From the NCBI RefSeq assembly GCF_025215095.1, contig NZ_JALHAP010000066.1:20937-84936 (forward strand): 64,000 bases of DNA, given 5' to 3'. A model generated the notes under the pieces. It was not told the DNA's origin and did not search any database. It worked only from the letters and a program-made list of their open reading frames with translations. The position numbers and the translations under genes were made by a program. This DNA comes from Dryocola boscaweniae. GTDB lineage: Bacteria > Pseudomonadota > Gammaproteobacteria > Enterobacterales > Enterobacteriaceae. Shown one piece after another: positions 8,575-16,142 of the stretch. The stretch's first letter is position 1. Every line of letters starts with the position of its first letter.

Positions 8575-9877
8575 CCCATCACAGCTTGCTTGTCCGCTGC
8601 GGTTGCCTGAATGGCCGCAGAGCACTTCCCAGCGCCGTTTTGGGAAATTGGTTGAGGTTGGAGAGATGCTGCTTAAAGCCGTGATGCCATGGGCCAGGCT
8701 AGGGGAGATCTGCTATGTACAGCCGCAAAATATCCCGGCAGAAGTCGTATCGATCCAAGGACGTCACGTACTGCTTTCTCCTTTTTCCTCCCCGCAGGGA
8801 CTGAGCTGTAACCAGTGGGTCTATTCAAGCGGTGAGGAGTACACCATTGCACTGGATGATTCACTGGCCGGCATGATGGTCGATGGGCTGGGGCGTCCGC
8901 TATATGGAGAACTTAAACAGGTAACTGAACGTCGCTCTCTTTATTCTCCGCCACCCGATCCTATGTCGCGCGCGCTGATTGAACAACCGATGCCGTTAGG
9001 CGTGCGGGCGCTGGATGGGGTGTTGACCTGCGGCATCGGCCAGCGCGTCGGCATCTTCGCTGCGGCAGGGGGCGGGAAGAGTACGCTGCTGAGCATGGTG
9101 TGTGACGGGGCGCAGGCCGATGTTGTGGTGCTGGCACTGGTGGGGGAGCGCGGTCGTGAAGTGCGTGAATTTACCGAACTGGTGTTATCGCCAGAGGCGC
9201 GAGCAAAGAGTGTTATCGTTGTCGCGACCTCAGAACGTCCGGCACTGGAGCGCCTTAAAGCCTGCTGGACGGCGACCACTATTGCCGAATATTTTCGCGA
9301 TAAAGGGTTAAATGTATTGTTGATGGTGGATTCGTTAACCCGTTATGCCCGGGCGGTTCGCGAAGTGGGGTTGGCTGCGGGTGAACCGCCGGTATCGGGA
9401 GGCTTTCCTCCAACGCTGTTCTCCCAGCTTCCCCGCCTGCTGGAGCGTGCGGGGCCGGCACCGAAAGGTAGCATCACCGGAATTTATACTGTGCTGGTGG
9501 AGGGAGATAACCTTAACGAACCCGTGGCAGATGAGGTCAGGTCGCTGATTGACGGCCATATCGTGCTGTCCCGCAAGCTTGCAGAAAGCAATCACTATCC
9601 GGCTATCGACGTGGGGGCGAGTGTCAGCAGGGTTATGCACATGGTGACCACACCACCGCACCGGGCGCTGGCGGGCAAACTTCGACGAATGATGAGCCTG
9701 TACCGGGAAATCGAATTATTGGTTCGGGTGGGTGAATACCAGCCGGGGCAGGATCATGAAGCGGATGAGGCGCTGCGGCGCTGGCCGCTAATTCGTGCGT
9801 TTTTATGCCAGGAAACCGATGAGCGCAGTGACTATAAGCAGACCCTGGCGCGGTTACAGCAGGTAGTGGAGGGATAA
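8555..9877 (+). CDS. sctN: Type III secretion ATPase SctN (SsaN family)
   Basis: A 440-residue F1-beta-like ATPase. The Walker A motif AGGGKST is at residues 171-177. A Walker B strand LLMVDSLTRYARA follows, and then PPVSGGFPPTLFSQLPRLLERAG, a segment diagnostic of the FliI/YscN family. The hexamer sits under the export gate, strips chaperones and unfolds substrates. It overlaps sctV by 20 bases and is followed after one base by the stalk gene sctO, as in SPI-2 and LEE. Confidence 0.98.
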   Translation: MTHHFPDPSQLACPLRLPEWPQSTSQRRFGKLVEVGEMLLKAVMPWARLGEICYVQPQNIPAEVVSIQGRHVLLSPFSSPQGLSCNQWVYSSGEEYTIALDDSLAGMMVDGLGRPLYGELKQVTERRSLYSPPPDPMSRALIEQPMPLGVRALDGVLTCGIGQRVGIFAAAGGGKSTLLSMVCDGAQADVVVLALVGERGREVREFTELVLSPEARAKSVIVVATSERPALERLKACWTATTIAEYFRDKGLNVLLMVDSLTRYARAVREVGLAAGEPPVSGGFPPTLFSQLPRLLERAGPAPKGSITGIYTVLVEGDNLNEPVADEVRSLIDGHIVLSRKLAESNHYPAIDVGASVSRVMHMVTTPPHRALAGKLRRMMSLYREIELLVRVGEYQPGQDHEADEALRRWPLIRAFLCQETDERSDYKQTLARLQQVVEG

Positions 9878-9878
9878 G

Positions 9879-10265
9879 ATGCTTGAGGAACTTCTGGCGT
9901 TAAAAAGACGGCGCGAAGGACGTCTGCGTCGGCAGATAGCCGCAGGAAATCAACGTTATCAGCGGTTAATCAATTGTCGGCAGGCGCTGGAGCAGGAGCG
10001 TGCCGAACGCCAAAAAGCCTGGCGCCAGCTCGGCGAAGAGGGGCGAGGAAAACTGGCCAAAGAGCGGTTGCATAACCTCCAGCGCCAGCTAGAAGCGTAT
10101 TTTCAGCGTGATAAAGCCCTGGAGAGTGAGATTATGCAGACGGAAGCTGAATGTCAGCAATGGCTGCAGGAGAAACAGCGGTTACAGCAGTTGTTTCAGC
10201 AGAATCGTATCGACCAGGAGAAGCTACGCTACGTGCTTGATGAGGGGCTGGATGCGCATTCATAG
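9879..10265 (+). CDS. sctO: ATPase stalk protein SctO (SsaO family)
   Basis: A 128-residue, highly charged protein that is almost entirely predicted coiled coil (Arg/Glu/Gln/Leu-rich throughout). This matches the SctO/FliJ class: a two-helix hairpin that penetrates the SctN hexamer and touches SctV. SsaO is 125 residues and has the same position. The next gene starts 14 bases before its stop. Confidence 0.78.
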   Translation: MLEELLALKRRREGRLRRQIAAGNQRYQRLINCRQALEQERAERQKAWRQLGEEGRGKLAKERLHNLQRQLEAYFQRDKALESEIMQTEAECQQWLQEKQRLQQLFQQNRIDQEKLRYVLDEGLDAHS

Positions 10266-10707
10266 TCAGGTTAATGCTCGCCGGACCACCGGGCGAGAGG
10301 AGCAGGAGAGGCTGCTACCGCCGGTGGAGCACGCCCGGGATTTTTCCCGCCTATTAGAGGATAAGGATAAATCGGCGCCCGGCTCCGATACCGCATTGCG
10401 TCAGCAGCGGCTTACCGCCTGCTTTCAGACGCTACTGGAGGGAAACTGCGGCTGGGAGGATGGCAGCGTCAGTATCCGGCTGTCTGGTCATGGGCGATTG
10501 CAGTGGCGTCTGTTAAATGGTCCGTTGGCAGGATGTTCAATTTTTGCCTGCTGGGAAGGCAGTCATCTTAGTCTGGAGATGGTGGCAACAGGCAGCCTTG
10601 CCTGCCAGCTTGCTCGTATTCGTCCCCGACTTGAGAGCCAGTTAGGCCGCTCGTTTAATCGGTTTTTCATCACATTAAAGGTAACGCGTGAAACAGGATA
10701 TGTATGA
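10252..10707 (+). CDS. SctP-like needle-length/substrate-switch protein (SsaP position)
   Basis: A 151-residue protein starting at ATG 10252 within the end of sctO. The N-terminal third is polar and Arg/Glu-rich. The C-terminal part (about 60-150) is compact, with LSGHGRLQWRLLNGPLAGCSIFACWEGSHLSLEM resembling the T3S4-type domain of needle-length regulators. SsaP is 124 residues. Assignment is mostly by place between sctO and sctQ. Confidence 0.55.
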   Translation: MRIHSQVNARRTTGREEQERLLPPVEHARDFSRLLEDKDKSAPGSDTALRQQRLTACFQTLLEGNCGWEDGSVSIRLSGHGRLQWRLLNGPLAGCSIFACWEGSHLSLEMVATGSLACQLARIRPRLESQLGRSFNRFFITLKVTRETGYV

Positions 10708-11701
10708 TGCCGCATGGCGTGAATTGAGTTTACATATTGGTGCAGGGTTGCTGGCGCCCGAAGAGGATATGGCACTGACGCTTGAGCACCATAACGATGC
10801 TGATATTCGCTGGCGCGAGAAGGGGTCGGATAACCGTGAGATCTGGTGCCGGCAACAGACGCTGTGTGACTGGCTTTCGCCGCTTTTTCCGGTCAATGAG
10901 TTTGCCGATTATCCAGTAGACAGTTATCCCCTACTGACTGAACTTTGCCTGGAGAAAGGTAACTTATTTCTGGCTAGGGCTGCCTTTAGCGCAGGGTCGC
11001 TGGCTTCCGGTTTATTACCTTCAGGTTGGCGGATTACCCTGACACTGCGTAACGGTGAACGGCGATTAGCACTGATGCTGGCGGGTTGGTCTTGGCAGCA
11101 GATATGCCAGCTAACTACGGGCTGGCTTCCTTTCGCTTCTGCAACGGGTTCTTTGCCCCTTTCACTACCCCTAAGCCTGGGCTATTGCGAATTAACGTTG
11201 TCCGCACTCTTGGCATTAAAGACTGGCGACGGAATAGTGCTATCTACTGCGGATATTGCCGCCGGTGGATTGTGGTTATGGTTTGGCAGAAAGAGGGTAA
11301 CGATGATACAGAATGAACATGCAGATTTGCAGGTGACGGAGGTTATGGAGGCGATGCCTGCGATGAGCTGTGGTGAATTGGTTTCAGACAGGATGATGGT
11401 GCCTTTAACCCTTGTTGCGGAGGTTGGTCAGATTGCGCTCTCCGTCGCAGAACTGGTGGCGCTGGCACCTGGTGCGGTACTGGAAGGCAAAGCCTCGTTG
11501 GCTGGAGGGATCCGCCTGACGGCGAACGGCTGCTGTATCGGCTATGGCAGCTTATTGACGATGCGTGATAAGTGGATCGTACGAGTCGATACGTTGATCA
11601 ATACCCGCATTGCGCCTCCTGAAATGTCCAGGTCAGGGGAAAATTCGCAGGCCGGGTCTTTGCATAATGAGGATGAGGAGCAGTATGGACTGGCTGGTTA
11701 A
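10688..11701 (+). CDS. sctQ: C-ring/sorting platform protein SctQ (SsaQ family)
   Basis: A 337-residue protein (SsaQ 322). GTG 10688 is preceded by AAAGG; ATG 10700 is possible. The C-terminal 90 residues form the SpoA/FliN-type domain: VPLTLVAEVGQIALSVAELVALAPGAVLEG, and later IGYGSLLTMRDKWIVRV. SctQ builds the cytoplasmic pods that load substrates. An internal start with its own ribosome-binding site at 11303 would make the short C-terminal form known for SsaQ, YscQ and SpaO. The last 17 bases overlap sctR. Confidence 0.9.
   Translation: MKQDMYDAAWRELSLHIGAGLLAPEEDMALTLEHHNDADIRWREKGSDNREIWCRQQTLCDWLSPLFPVNEFADYPVDSYPLLTELCLEKGNLFLARAAFSAGSLASGLLPSGWRITLTLRNGERRLALMLAGWSWQQICQLTTGWLPFASATGSLPLSLPLSLGYCELTLSALLALKTGDGIVLSTADIAAGGLWLWFGRKRVTMIQNEHADLQVTEVMEAMPAMSCGELVSDRMMVPLTLVAEVGQIALSVAELVALAPGAVLEGKASLAGGIRLTANGCCIGYGSLLTMRDKWIVRVDTLINTRIAPPEMSRSGENSQAGSLHNEDEEQYGLAG
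11303..11701 (+). CDS. Internal in-frame start producing short SctQ (SctQ-C)
   Basis: ATG 11303 is in frame with sctQ and preceded at 5 bases by AAGAGGG (11291-11297), a better ribosome-binding site than that of the full-length gene. The product would be 132 residues and contain the whole SpoA domain. In Salmonella SPI-2 and Yersinia the same arrangement yields a C-terminal fragment that assembles 2:1 with full-length protein. The site is seen in the sequence; its use is inferred. Confidence 0.55.
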   Translation: MIQNEHADLQVTEVMEAMPAMSCGELVSDRMMVPLTLVAEVGQIALSVAELVALAPGAVLEGKASLAGGIRLTANGCCIGYGSLLTMRDKWIVRVDTLINTRIAPPEMSRSGENSQAGSLHNEDEEQYGLAG

Positions 11702-12347
11702 ATTTGGCGATCAGCCTTTAATGCTTATTGGCTTGTTGTTTGCACTTTCTTTATTACCGTTGTTAGTCATTATTGGCTCCAGCTTTCTTAAAATTGCTAT
11801 CGTTTTGTCTTTATTGCGTAACGCATTAGGTATTCAGCAGGTACCACCTAATATGGCTATTTATGGAATGGCATTAATATTGACGGTGTTTATTATGACA
11901 CCGGTCGCGTATCAGATTAGTGATAATTTACAACAAGCACCTTTGACGCTCGAATCGGAAAACCTTTTTGAGCGACTTGACCAGGAGGCATTAAGCCCTT
12001 ACCGCACCTTTCTGTCCCGGCATACGGAATCCCGCCAGGTGAAATTTTTCAGCCAGTCGGCAACCCAACTCTGGCCCGATCCGGTGCGCAAAATGGTGCC
12101 GGAGGATTCTCTGTTTATTATGCTGCCGGCATTTATGGTCAGTCAGCTAATTGAATCTTTTAAAATAGGCCTGCTGCTGTATCTGCCATTTATTGCCATC
12201 GATCTGATCATTTCTAATATTTTACTGGCAATGGGCATGATGATGGTTTCGCCAATGACGATATCGCTGCCGTTTAAATTACTGGTCTTTATTATGGTGG
12301 GTGGCTGGGAACGACTGCTGATGCAGTTGGTTCTGTCATATAAGTAA
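11685..12347 (+). CDS. sctR: Export gate protein SctR (SsaR/FliP family)
   Basis: A 220-residue membrane protein. ATG 11685 follows GAGGAG at 4 bases; the frame is open further upstream but that part is not family-like. Family blocks include FLKIAIVLSLLRNALGIQQVPPNM and, later, FMVSQLIESFKIGLLLYLPFIAIDLIISNILLAMGM, the SctR/FliP signature. Five SctR, one SctT and four SctS subunits form the helical export gate. It overlaps sctQ by 17 bases. Confidence 0.98.
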   Translation: MDWLVKFGDQPLMLIGLLFALSLLPLLVIIGSSFLKIAIVLSLLRNALGIQQVPPNMAIYGMALILTVFIMTPVAYQISDNLQQAPLTLESENLFERLDQEALSPYRTFLSRHTESRQVKFFSQSATQLWPDPVRKMVPEDSLFIMLPAFMVSQLIESFKIGLLLYLPFIAIDLIISNILLAMGMMMVSPMTISLPFKLLVFIMVGGWERLLMQLVLSYK

Positions 12348-12351
12348 TATT

Positions 12352-12624
12352 ATGAGTGAAAGAGCGATTGTTCATTTAGCTATCGAATTGCTGTGGCTGG
12401 TATTGTTATTGTCGTTGCCAGCAGTTCTTGTCGCCTCGGCGGTGGGAATTCTGGTTAGCCTGCTACAAACGCTAACGCAGCTACAGGATCAGACATTACA
12501 GTTTTTGCTTAAGCTGGTTGCCGTAAGCCTTACGCTGGTGGCCACTTACCAGTGGACCGGGGACAATTTGTATAATTATACCCTGCTGGTTTTTGATCAG
12601 ATTGGCAATATGGGGGCCGGATGA
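12352..12624 (+). CDS. sctS: Export gate protein SctS (SsaS/FliQ family)
   Basis: A 90-residue protein with two membrane helices (about residues 15-40 and 55-75) separated by the conserved loop LLQTLTQLQDQTLQFLLKL. It is an integral part of the SctRST gate, wrapping the outside of the SctR/SctT cone. It starts 4 bases after sctR and overlaps sctT by 4 bases. Confidence 0.97.
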   Translation: MSERAIVHLAIELLWLVLLLSLPAVLVASAVGILVSLLQTLTQLQDQTLQFLLKLVAVSLTLVATYQWTGDNLYNYTLLVFDQIGNMGAG

Positions 12625-13400
12625 TGCCTCTATTCTTATCAGAGCCTCAGCTGCTGTTTTTTGCGCTACTGCGTCCCCTTGGTCTGTGCATCATGTTTCC
12701 GATACTGGGCAGTAAAAACCTGGGCGGAGGAATGATTCGTAACGCGCTAGTACTGGCTCTGAGTTTGCCGATCCTGCCGCTTTTTTTTGACCGGCAATAT
12801 ATCAATGCTCTCGAGGCGCTGAGGTTGGCTGGCATTTGCCAGGAACTGATGGTCGGGATTCTGATTGGCTTCGTGGTCGCCTTACCCTTTTGGGCTCTGG
12901 ATAGTGCGGGGTATATTGTCGATACCATTCGCGGGGCCTCCATGGGGTCGGTGCTGAATCCCAGCCTGGGAGAAGCGGCCTCAATGATGGGTATACTCTT
13001 TGTTCAGCTTTTTATCGCCTTTTTCTTTATGTATGGCGGGCTAAACCACGTCCTGGACGTCCTTTATCAGTCTTATCATATTATCCCTCCGGGGAGCGGA
13101 TTACAGGCAGGCGATCGCTGGTTAAAATTGCTGATCGCCCAGTGGCAAACGGCGTTTACATTATGCGTTAACTTCATACTGCCGGCGGTTATCGTCATGG
13201 TATTGACGGATCTGGGAATTGGTCTTATCAACCGTTCTGCGCAACAGCTGAATGTCTTTTTTTTGGCTATGCCTGTAAAAAGCGTGCTGGCATTGCTGAT
13301 GCTGATTATGAGCCTGCCCTTTGCCTGTAAACTCTATTTTTCCCATCTCGATAAGCTTCCACAGTATCTGGGTCTTCTGCTCAGAGAAATGAAACCATGA
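12621..13400 (+). CDS. sctT: Export gate protein SctT (SsaT/FliR family)
   Basis: A 259-residue protein, the same length as SsaT, with about six membrane helices. FliR-family segments are FWALDSAGYIVDTIRGASMG and LFIAFFFMYGGLNHVLDVLYQSY. SctT closes the pentamer of SctR at the entry to the channel. It starts on the ATGATG overlapping the sctS stop and overlaps sctU by 4 bases. Confidence 0.97.
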   Translation: MMPLFLSEPQLLFFALLRPLGLCIMFPILGSKNLGGGMIRNALVLALSLPILPLFFDRQYINALEALRLAGICQELMVGILIGFVVALPFWALDSAGYIVDTIRGASMGSVLNPSLGEAASMMGILFVQLFIAFFFMYGGLNHVLDVLYQSYHIIPPGSGLQAGDRWLKLLIAQWQTAFTLCVNFILPAVIVMVLTDLGIGLINRSAQQLNVFFLAMPVKSVLALLMLIMSLPFACKLYFSHLDKLPQYLGLLLREMKP

Positions 13401-14455
13401 GTGAAAAAACTGAACAACCTACCAGCAAACGCTTACGTGACGCGCGTAAAAAGGGGCAGGTAGCGAAAAGTGTGGATGTGACGGCGGCGGTGCAGTTATG
13501 CGTTATCGTTCTGTTATTTGTACTATGTGGCGAAGGGTGGTATCGGGATATTTTGCAGTTGCTGGCACAATCGTTGGTGCTGATTGTTTCGCTGGCGGAG
13601 GGCAGCGTCGCGACGGTTACGCTGATGTGGGTTCTGCTGTTGGCCAGAATTGTTGGGATCGTTGCCGGGTCGCTGATTGCCGCTACTATCGGAATTTTGC
13701 TGGCGCAGGCCGGATTTCTCATTTCCTTTGAGATTTTTGCTAAGGCGGGGAGCAAACTCAACGTTATCGCCAACCTGAAACAGATGTTTTCTGCCCGCAA
13801 TTTATTTGAGCTGCTGAAGTCGCTGATGAAAGTCATGCTGGTGGGGCTTATCTTTTATACTATTTTACAGCGGCAATTTTCTTCTTTTCAGTACCTTCCC
13901 ATCTGTGGCATCCGCTGTGCGTTTCCACTGATGTCGCATCTGTGCTTTGAATTATTTATGGGCTTGCTGGCTGGTTATATTCTGTTTGGTACAGTTGATT
14001 ACATCTTCCAGCGCAGAACGCTGATGAAGCAGTTACGTATGACCAAAGAAGAGGTGAAGCAAGAATATAAAGATTCTGAAGGTAATCCGGAGATTAAGCA
14101 GCGACGACGCGAGTCCCACCGGGAGATGCAACATGATAATTTGCAGCAAAAGGTACGTAAAAGTAGCGTGGTGATAAAAAATCCGACTCATATTTCCGTG
14201 TGCCTTTGGTTCGACAAAACGCTCTGTCCGTTACCTAAGGTTATCGAAAAGGCGAGTGGTAAGCGAGCGCTTGAAATTAGCGTGTTGGCGGAGCGGGAAG
14301 GTATACCGTTAGTAGAAAATATCCCTCTGGCGCGTGGTTTGATGCGTAGCGTGGAGGTTGGGGAATATATCACGCAGGAATATTTTGATCCCGTGGCTGA
14401 AATACTGCGTATGGTGATGGATCTTCCTTACGATCCTGAACCGCTGGAGCCGTAG
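13397..14455 (+). CDS. sctU: Autocleaving export switch protein SctU (SsaU/FlhB family)
   Basis: A 352-residue protein, the same length as SsaU. It has four membrane helices (to about 205), a charged linker containing MTKEEVKQEYKDSEGNPEIK, and the autocleavage motif NPTH at residues 262-265. Cleavage between Asn and Pro changes export specificity from needle and rod to translocators. The N-terminus MSEKTEQPTSKRLRDARKKG is typical of the family. This is the last gene of the type III operon; about 140 bases downstream begins the inverted-repeat segment. Confidence 0.98.
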   Translation: MSEKTEQPTSKRLRDARKKGQVAKSVDVTAAVQLCVIVLLFVLCGEGWYRDILQLLAQSLVLIVSLAEGSVATVTLMWVLLLARIVGIVAGSLIAATIGILLAQAGFLISFEIFAKAGSKLNVIANLKQMFSARNLFELLKSLMKVMLVGLIFYTILQRQFSSFQYLPICGIRCAFPLMSHLCFELFMGLLAGYILFGTVDYIFQRRTLMKQLRMTKEEVKQEYKDSEGNPEIKQRRRESHREMQHDNLQQKVRKSSVVIKNPTHISVCLWFDKTLCPLPKVIEKASGKRALEISVLAEREGIPLVENIPLARGLMRSVEVGEYITQEYFDPVAEILRMVMDLPYDPEPLEP

Positions 14456-14597
14456 TACGGGTATGTTTTTTTAATATAACGCACAAATAACATTTAACTT
14501 GGGAGTAAACATGAGGTTAACATAAAATAATACATCATATTATCATTTGTTTGTTTTTTCTTATTATTCAACGCGTTGTTATGTGAGTTTAGATCAG

Positions 14598-14627
14598 CTG
14601 ACTTAACAAAATGAACCATTTTGTTAA
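14598..14627 (+). repeat. Left inverted repeat of the putative switch
   Basis: Thirty bases, starting CTGACTTAAC and ending ATTTTGTTAA, identical to the reverse complement of 14866-14895. The inner 25 bases (14603-14627) form a dyad of 11-base arms with centre AAC. Identity stops sharply on the segment side and falls to chance within a few bases on the outer side. Confidence 0.9.
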
Positions 14628-14628
14628 A

Positions 14629-14634
14629 ATTATA
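14629..14634 (-). promoter_or_regulatory. Perfect TATAAT -10 element, leftward in this orientation
   Basis: On the minus strand the sequence GGAGTATAATTTTAAC places a consensus -10 hexamer two bases inside the left repeat. No good -35 hexamer lies at 16-18 bases (the 17-base position reads TAGTGC), so a promoter here may need an activator. As sequenced it points toward the 3' end of sctU. After inversion it would lie at 14859-14864 on the plus strand, about 120 bases ahead of the regulator start at 14987. Confidence 0.4.
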
Positions 14635-14847
14635 CTCCACTAATGAACTCAGCACTACACCCATCTACCAATTTAAGTAAAACACCCTAAGCTTTTGCGT
14701 GTTTCCTCAACTATTAACATTAGCTGTCCTGCCTGCTTTTCAATACAGGTGTTATCCAGATAAACATTCACTAACAATATCCAGAATTTAGATAAACTTT
14801 CCGTAACAATTATTGTTGGCATACTTTGCCTTGTTAACGCATTTATT

Positions 14848-14863
14848 CCCGCCGTACGGCGGG
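14848..14863. promoter_or_regulatory. 16-bp perfect GC palindrome beside the right repeat
   Basis: CCCGCCGTACGGCGGG is fully self-complementary and lies two bases from the right inverted repeat in otherwise AT-rich DNA. It could be a protein-binding dyad or a transcription-blocking hairpin whose side changes when the segment flips. Confidence 0.45.
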
Positions 14864-14865
14864 AC

Positions 14866-14895
14866 TTAACAAAATGGTTCATTTTGTTAAGTCAG
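14866..14895 (-). repeat. Right inverted repeat of the putative switch
   Basis: Exact reverse complement of 14598-14627 over 30 bases; the inner dyad has centre GTT, giving the site an orientation opposite to the left copy. It ends 91 bases before the ATG of the CaiF/GrlA-like regulator. Confidence 0.9.
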
Positions 14896-14986
14896 ACGTA
14901 CAGAGTGCATGATTAAAAGGATGTGAGGTTCGGTGCCGGAGCATTTTTATCTCGTTCACCACACTCTGTGCTTGAGGAGCATATGT

Positions 14987-15427
14987 ATGCAAACAGAGAA
15001 AAAGGTTCAGGGTGGCTTGCGTGTAATTGATGCACGTCAGTCTAATCATTGTTCTTACATTCTACCACGCGAGCTTTGGGCATATGAGGAACATGCTCTT
15101 TACCGTTATGTTGCTCTCTGGAGCCTTATCTGCAAAAAATATATTTGCTGTGATGATGTGGCTGCTAATTTTGGTATCAGCGTTCGTCAGGCAACCAATA
15201 TCATCTCAATGATCCATCGTCGTTATGGCGATGTGATTCAATGTGAAATTAAGAGGGTCAAATCTGAAAAAGGAAATTTGACTAAAACCCATATTCTTGT
15301 TACCCACATTCTTTCTGAAACCAGGAGGAAAAAGGAAAACGATAAAATTGAATCAGTAAATGAGAATGACAGAGCTGCATTAATAAACATGCGTGACTTT
15401 TTCCTTTATAAAAGAATGCACTCTTGA
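14987..15427 (+). CDS. CaiF/GrlA-family transcriptional regulator, first copy
   Basis: A 146-residue protein. ATG 14987 follows GAGGAG at 7 bases; a GTG at 14933 is in frame but lacks a ribosome-binding site. The central part, with CDDVAANFGISVRQATNIISMIHRRYGDVIQ, has the winged-helix layout of CaiF/GrlA proteins, where GrlA reads ISRNDIAEAFGINLRRAS and then ITYISRRKEKI. GrlA activates the LEE type III genes and flagella control; CaiF controls carnitine genes. Here the gene is the first after the inverted-repeat segment and lies 41 bases ahead of the pilus operon, so it probably activates the pilus genes and perhaps the type III genes. A paralogue is at 27262-27690. Confidence 0.82.
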   Translation: MQTEKKVQGGLRVIDARQSNHCSYILPRELWAYEEHALYRYVALWSLICKKYICCDDVAANFGISVRQATNIISMIHRRYGDVIQCEIKRVKSEKGNLTKTHILVTHILSETRRKKENDKIESVNENDRAALINMRDFFLYKRMHS

Positions 15428-15468
15428 TTTCTTAGTCTTTTTGACAATTAATTTTAGGTAACGATAAA

Positions 15469-16128
15469 GTGAACAGAAAGTGGGTATTACCTTTATGTAT
15501 GCTGGGGATACTCAGCATCCCCGCTATGGCCTCCTGTGATGTAACAGGCAGCTCGGCTTCCGGGAATCGTTTTTTTCACCCGCAAACCGGTGATATGCAG
15601 GGGAACAAATGCGCCGATCCTTTAGCTCTCCAGGAAACACAACTCGATACACAAAGTGTTCCGGCAGCGGATTCTCCGGTGCTGAAGCCCAGCGATTTTT
15701 CATCGCAGAAAGATACCCGTTGGGATGCTCCGATAGAGAAAAAGCGCGATCCGGATATTCAGCGGGCTGACGCGTTGGTTAAATCGGCGAAAAGCTATGG
15801 AGAAGAGGCATTATCAACCTTCAATGTCCCAGCTTCGAGTGCGGATATAACAGGGATGCTTAATACAGGTGACTTGGAGTCCAGCGATGTATGGTGTGTA
15901 ATTAAAGATAAAACGCTGAGCGAAAATATGCGTGCATGGGCGGATAAGGCACGCTGGAGCATTAAATGGCTTGCCGAATACGATTATCCAATTGTCTCAC
16001 CGTTTTGTATCTCAGGAACTTTTCCACAGGCAATAGGTAGCGTAATTGGCGCTTATGCAAATACTGCCCAGGTGCTATCGCTAGATCTTTATCCCAAACA
16101 AAATATCGCCACCATATCTTCAAAATAG
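15469..16128 (+). CDS. TcpQ/BfpG/PilL-type pilus secretin partner
   Basis: A 219-residue exported protein from GTG 15469 (AGGTAACG upstream). It has a signal peptide cleaved near residue 21 (AMAS-CD), a long polar middle, and a C-terminal TcpQ-type domain (about 138-215): VWCVIKDKTLSENMRAWADKARWSIKW followed by PFCISGTFPQAIGSVIGAY. TcpQ and BfpG bind and place the secretin in the outer membrane; in R64 the matching domain is at the end of PilL. The gene is first in the structural operon and precedes the secretin gene, as bfpG precedes bfpB. Confidence 0.8.
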   Translation: MNRKWVLPLCMLGILSIPAMASCDVTGSSASGNRFFHPQTGDMQGNKCADPLALQETQLDTQSVPAADSPVLKPSDFSSQKDTRWDAPIEKKRDPDIQRADALVKSAKSYGEEALSTFNVPASSADITGMLNTGDLESSDVWCVIKDKTLSENMRAWADKARWSIKWLAEYDYPIVSPFCISGTFPQAIGSVIGAYANTAQVLSLDLYPKQNIATISSK

Positions 16129-16142
16129 TTGAAATAAAAAAT

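Larger units (their letters stand above)
14598..14895. other. Putative invertible DNA switch upstream of the pilus operon
   Basis: A 298-bp segment bounded by 30-bp perfect inverted repeats, lying in the intergenic space between the type III operon and the pilus regulator gene. Each repeat is itself a near-palindrome with 11-base arms (TTAACAAAATG and its complement) around an asymmetric 3-base centre (AAC left, GTT right). This is the form expected of a tyrosine-recombinase core site, and the two are in inverted orientation. The size is close to the 314-bp fimS switch. A FimB/FimE-type recombinase is encoded at 23678-24241. Within the segment are a perfect TATAAT on the minus strand next to the left repeat and a 16-bp GC-rich palindrome next to the right repeat. 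No convincing gene lies inside. Confidence 0.78.

Noticed and set aside
14673..14882. Open frame of 69 codons on the minus strand inside the invertible segment
   Set aside because: It begins within the right repeat, has no ribosome-binding site and no recognisable features; the segment reads as regulatory DNA.
14896..14986. GTG at 14933 as start of the CaiF/GrlA-like gene
   Set aside because: No ribosome-binding site, and the extra residues are unlike the paralogue; ATG 14987 has GAGGAG.
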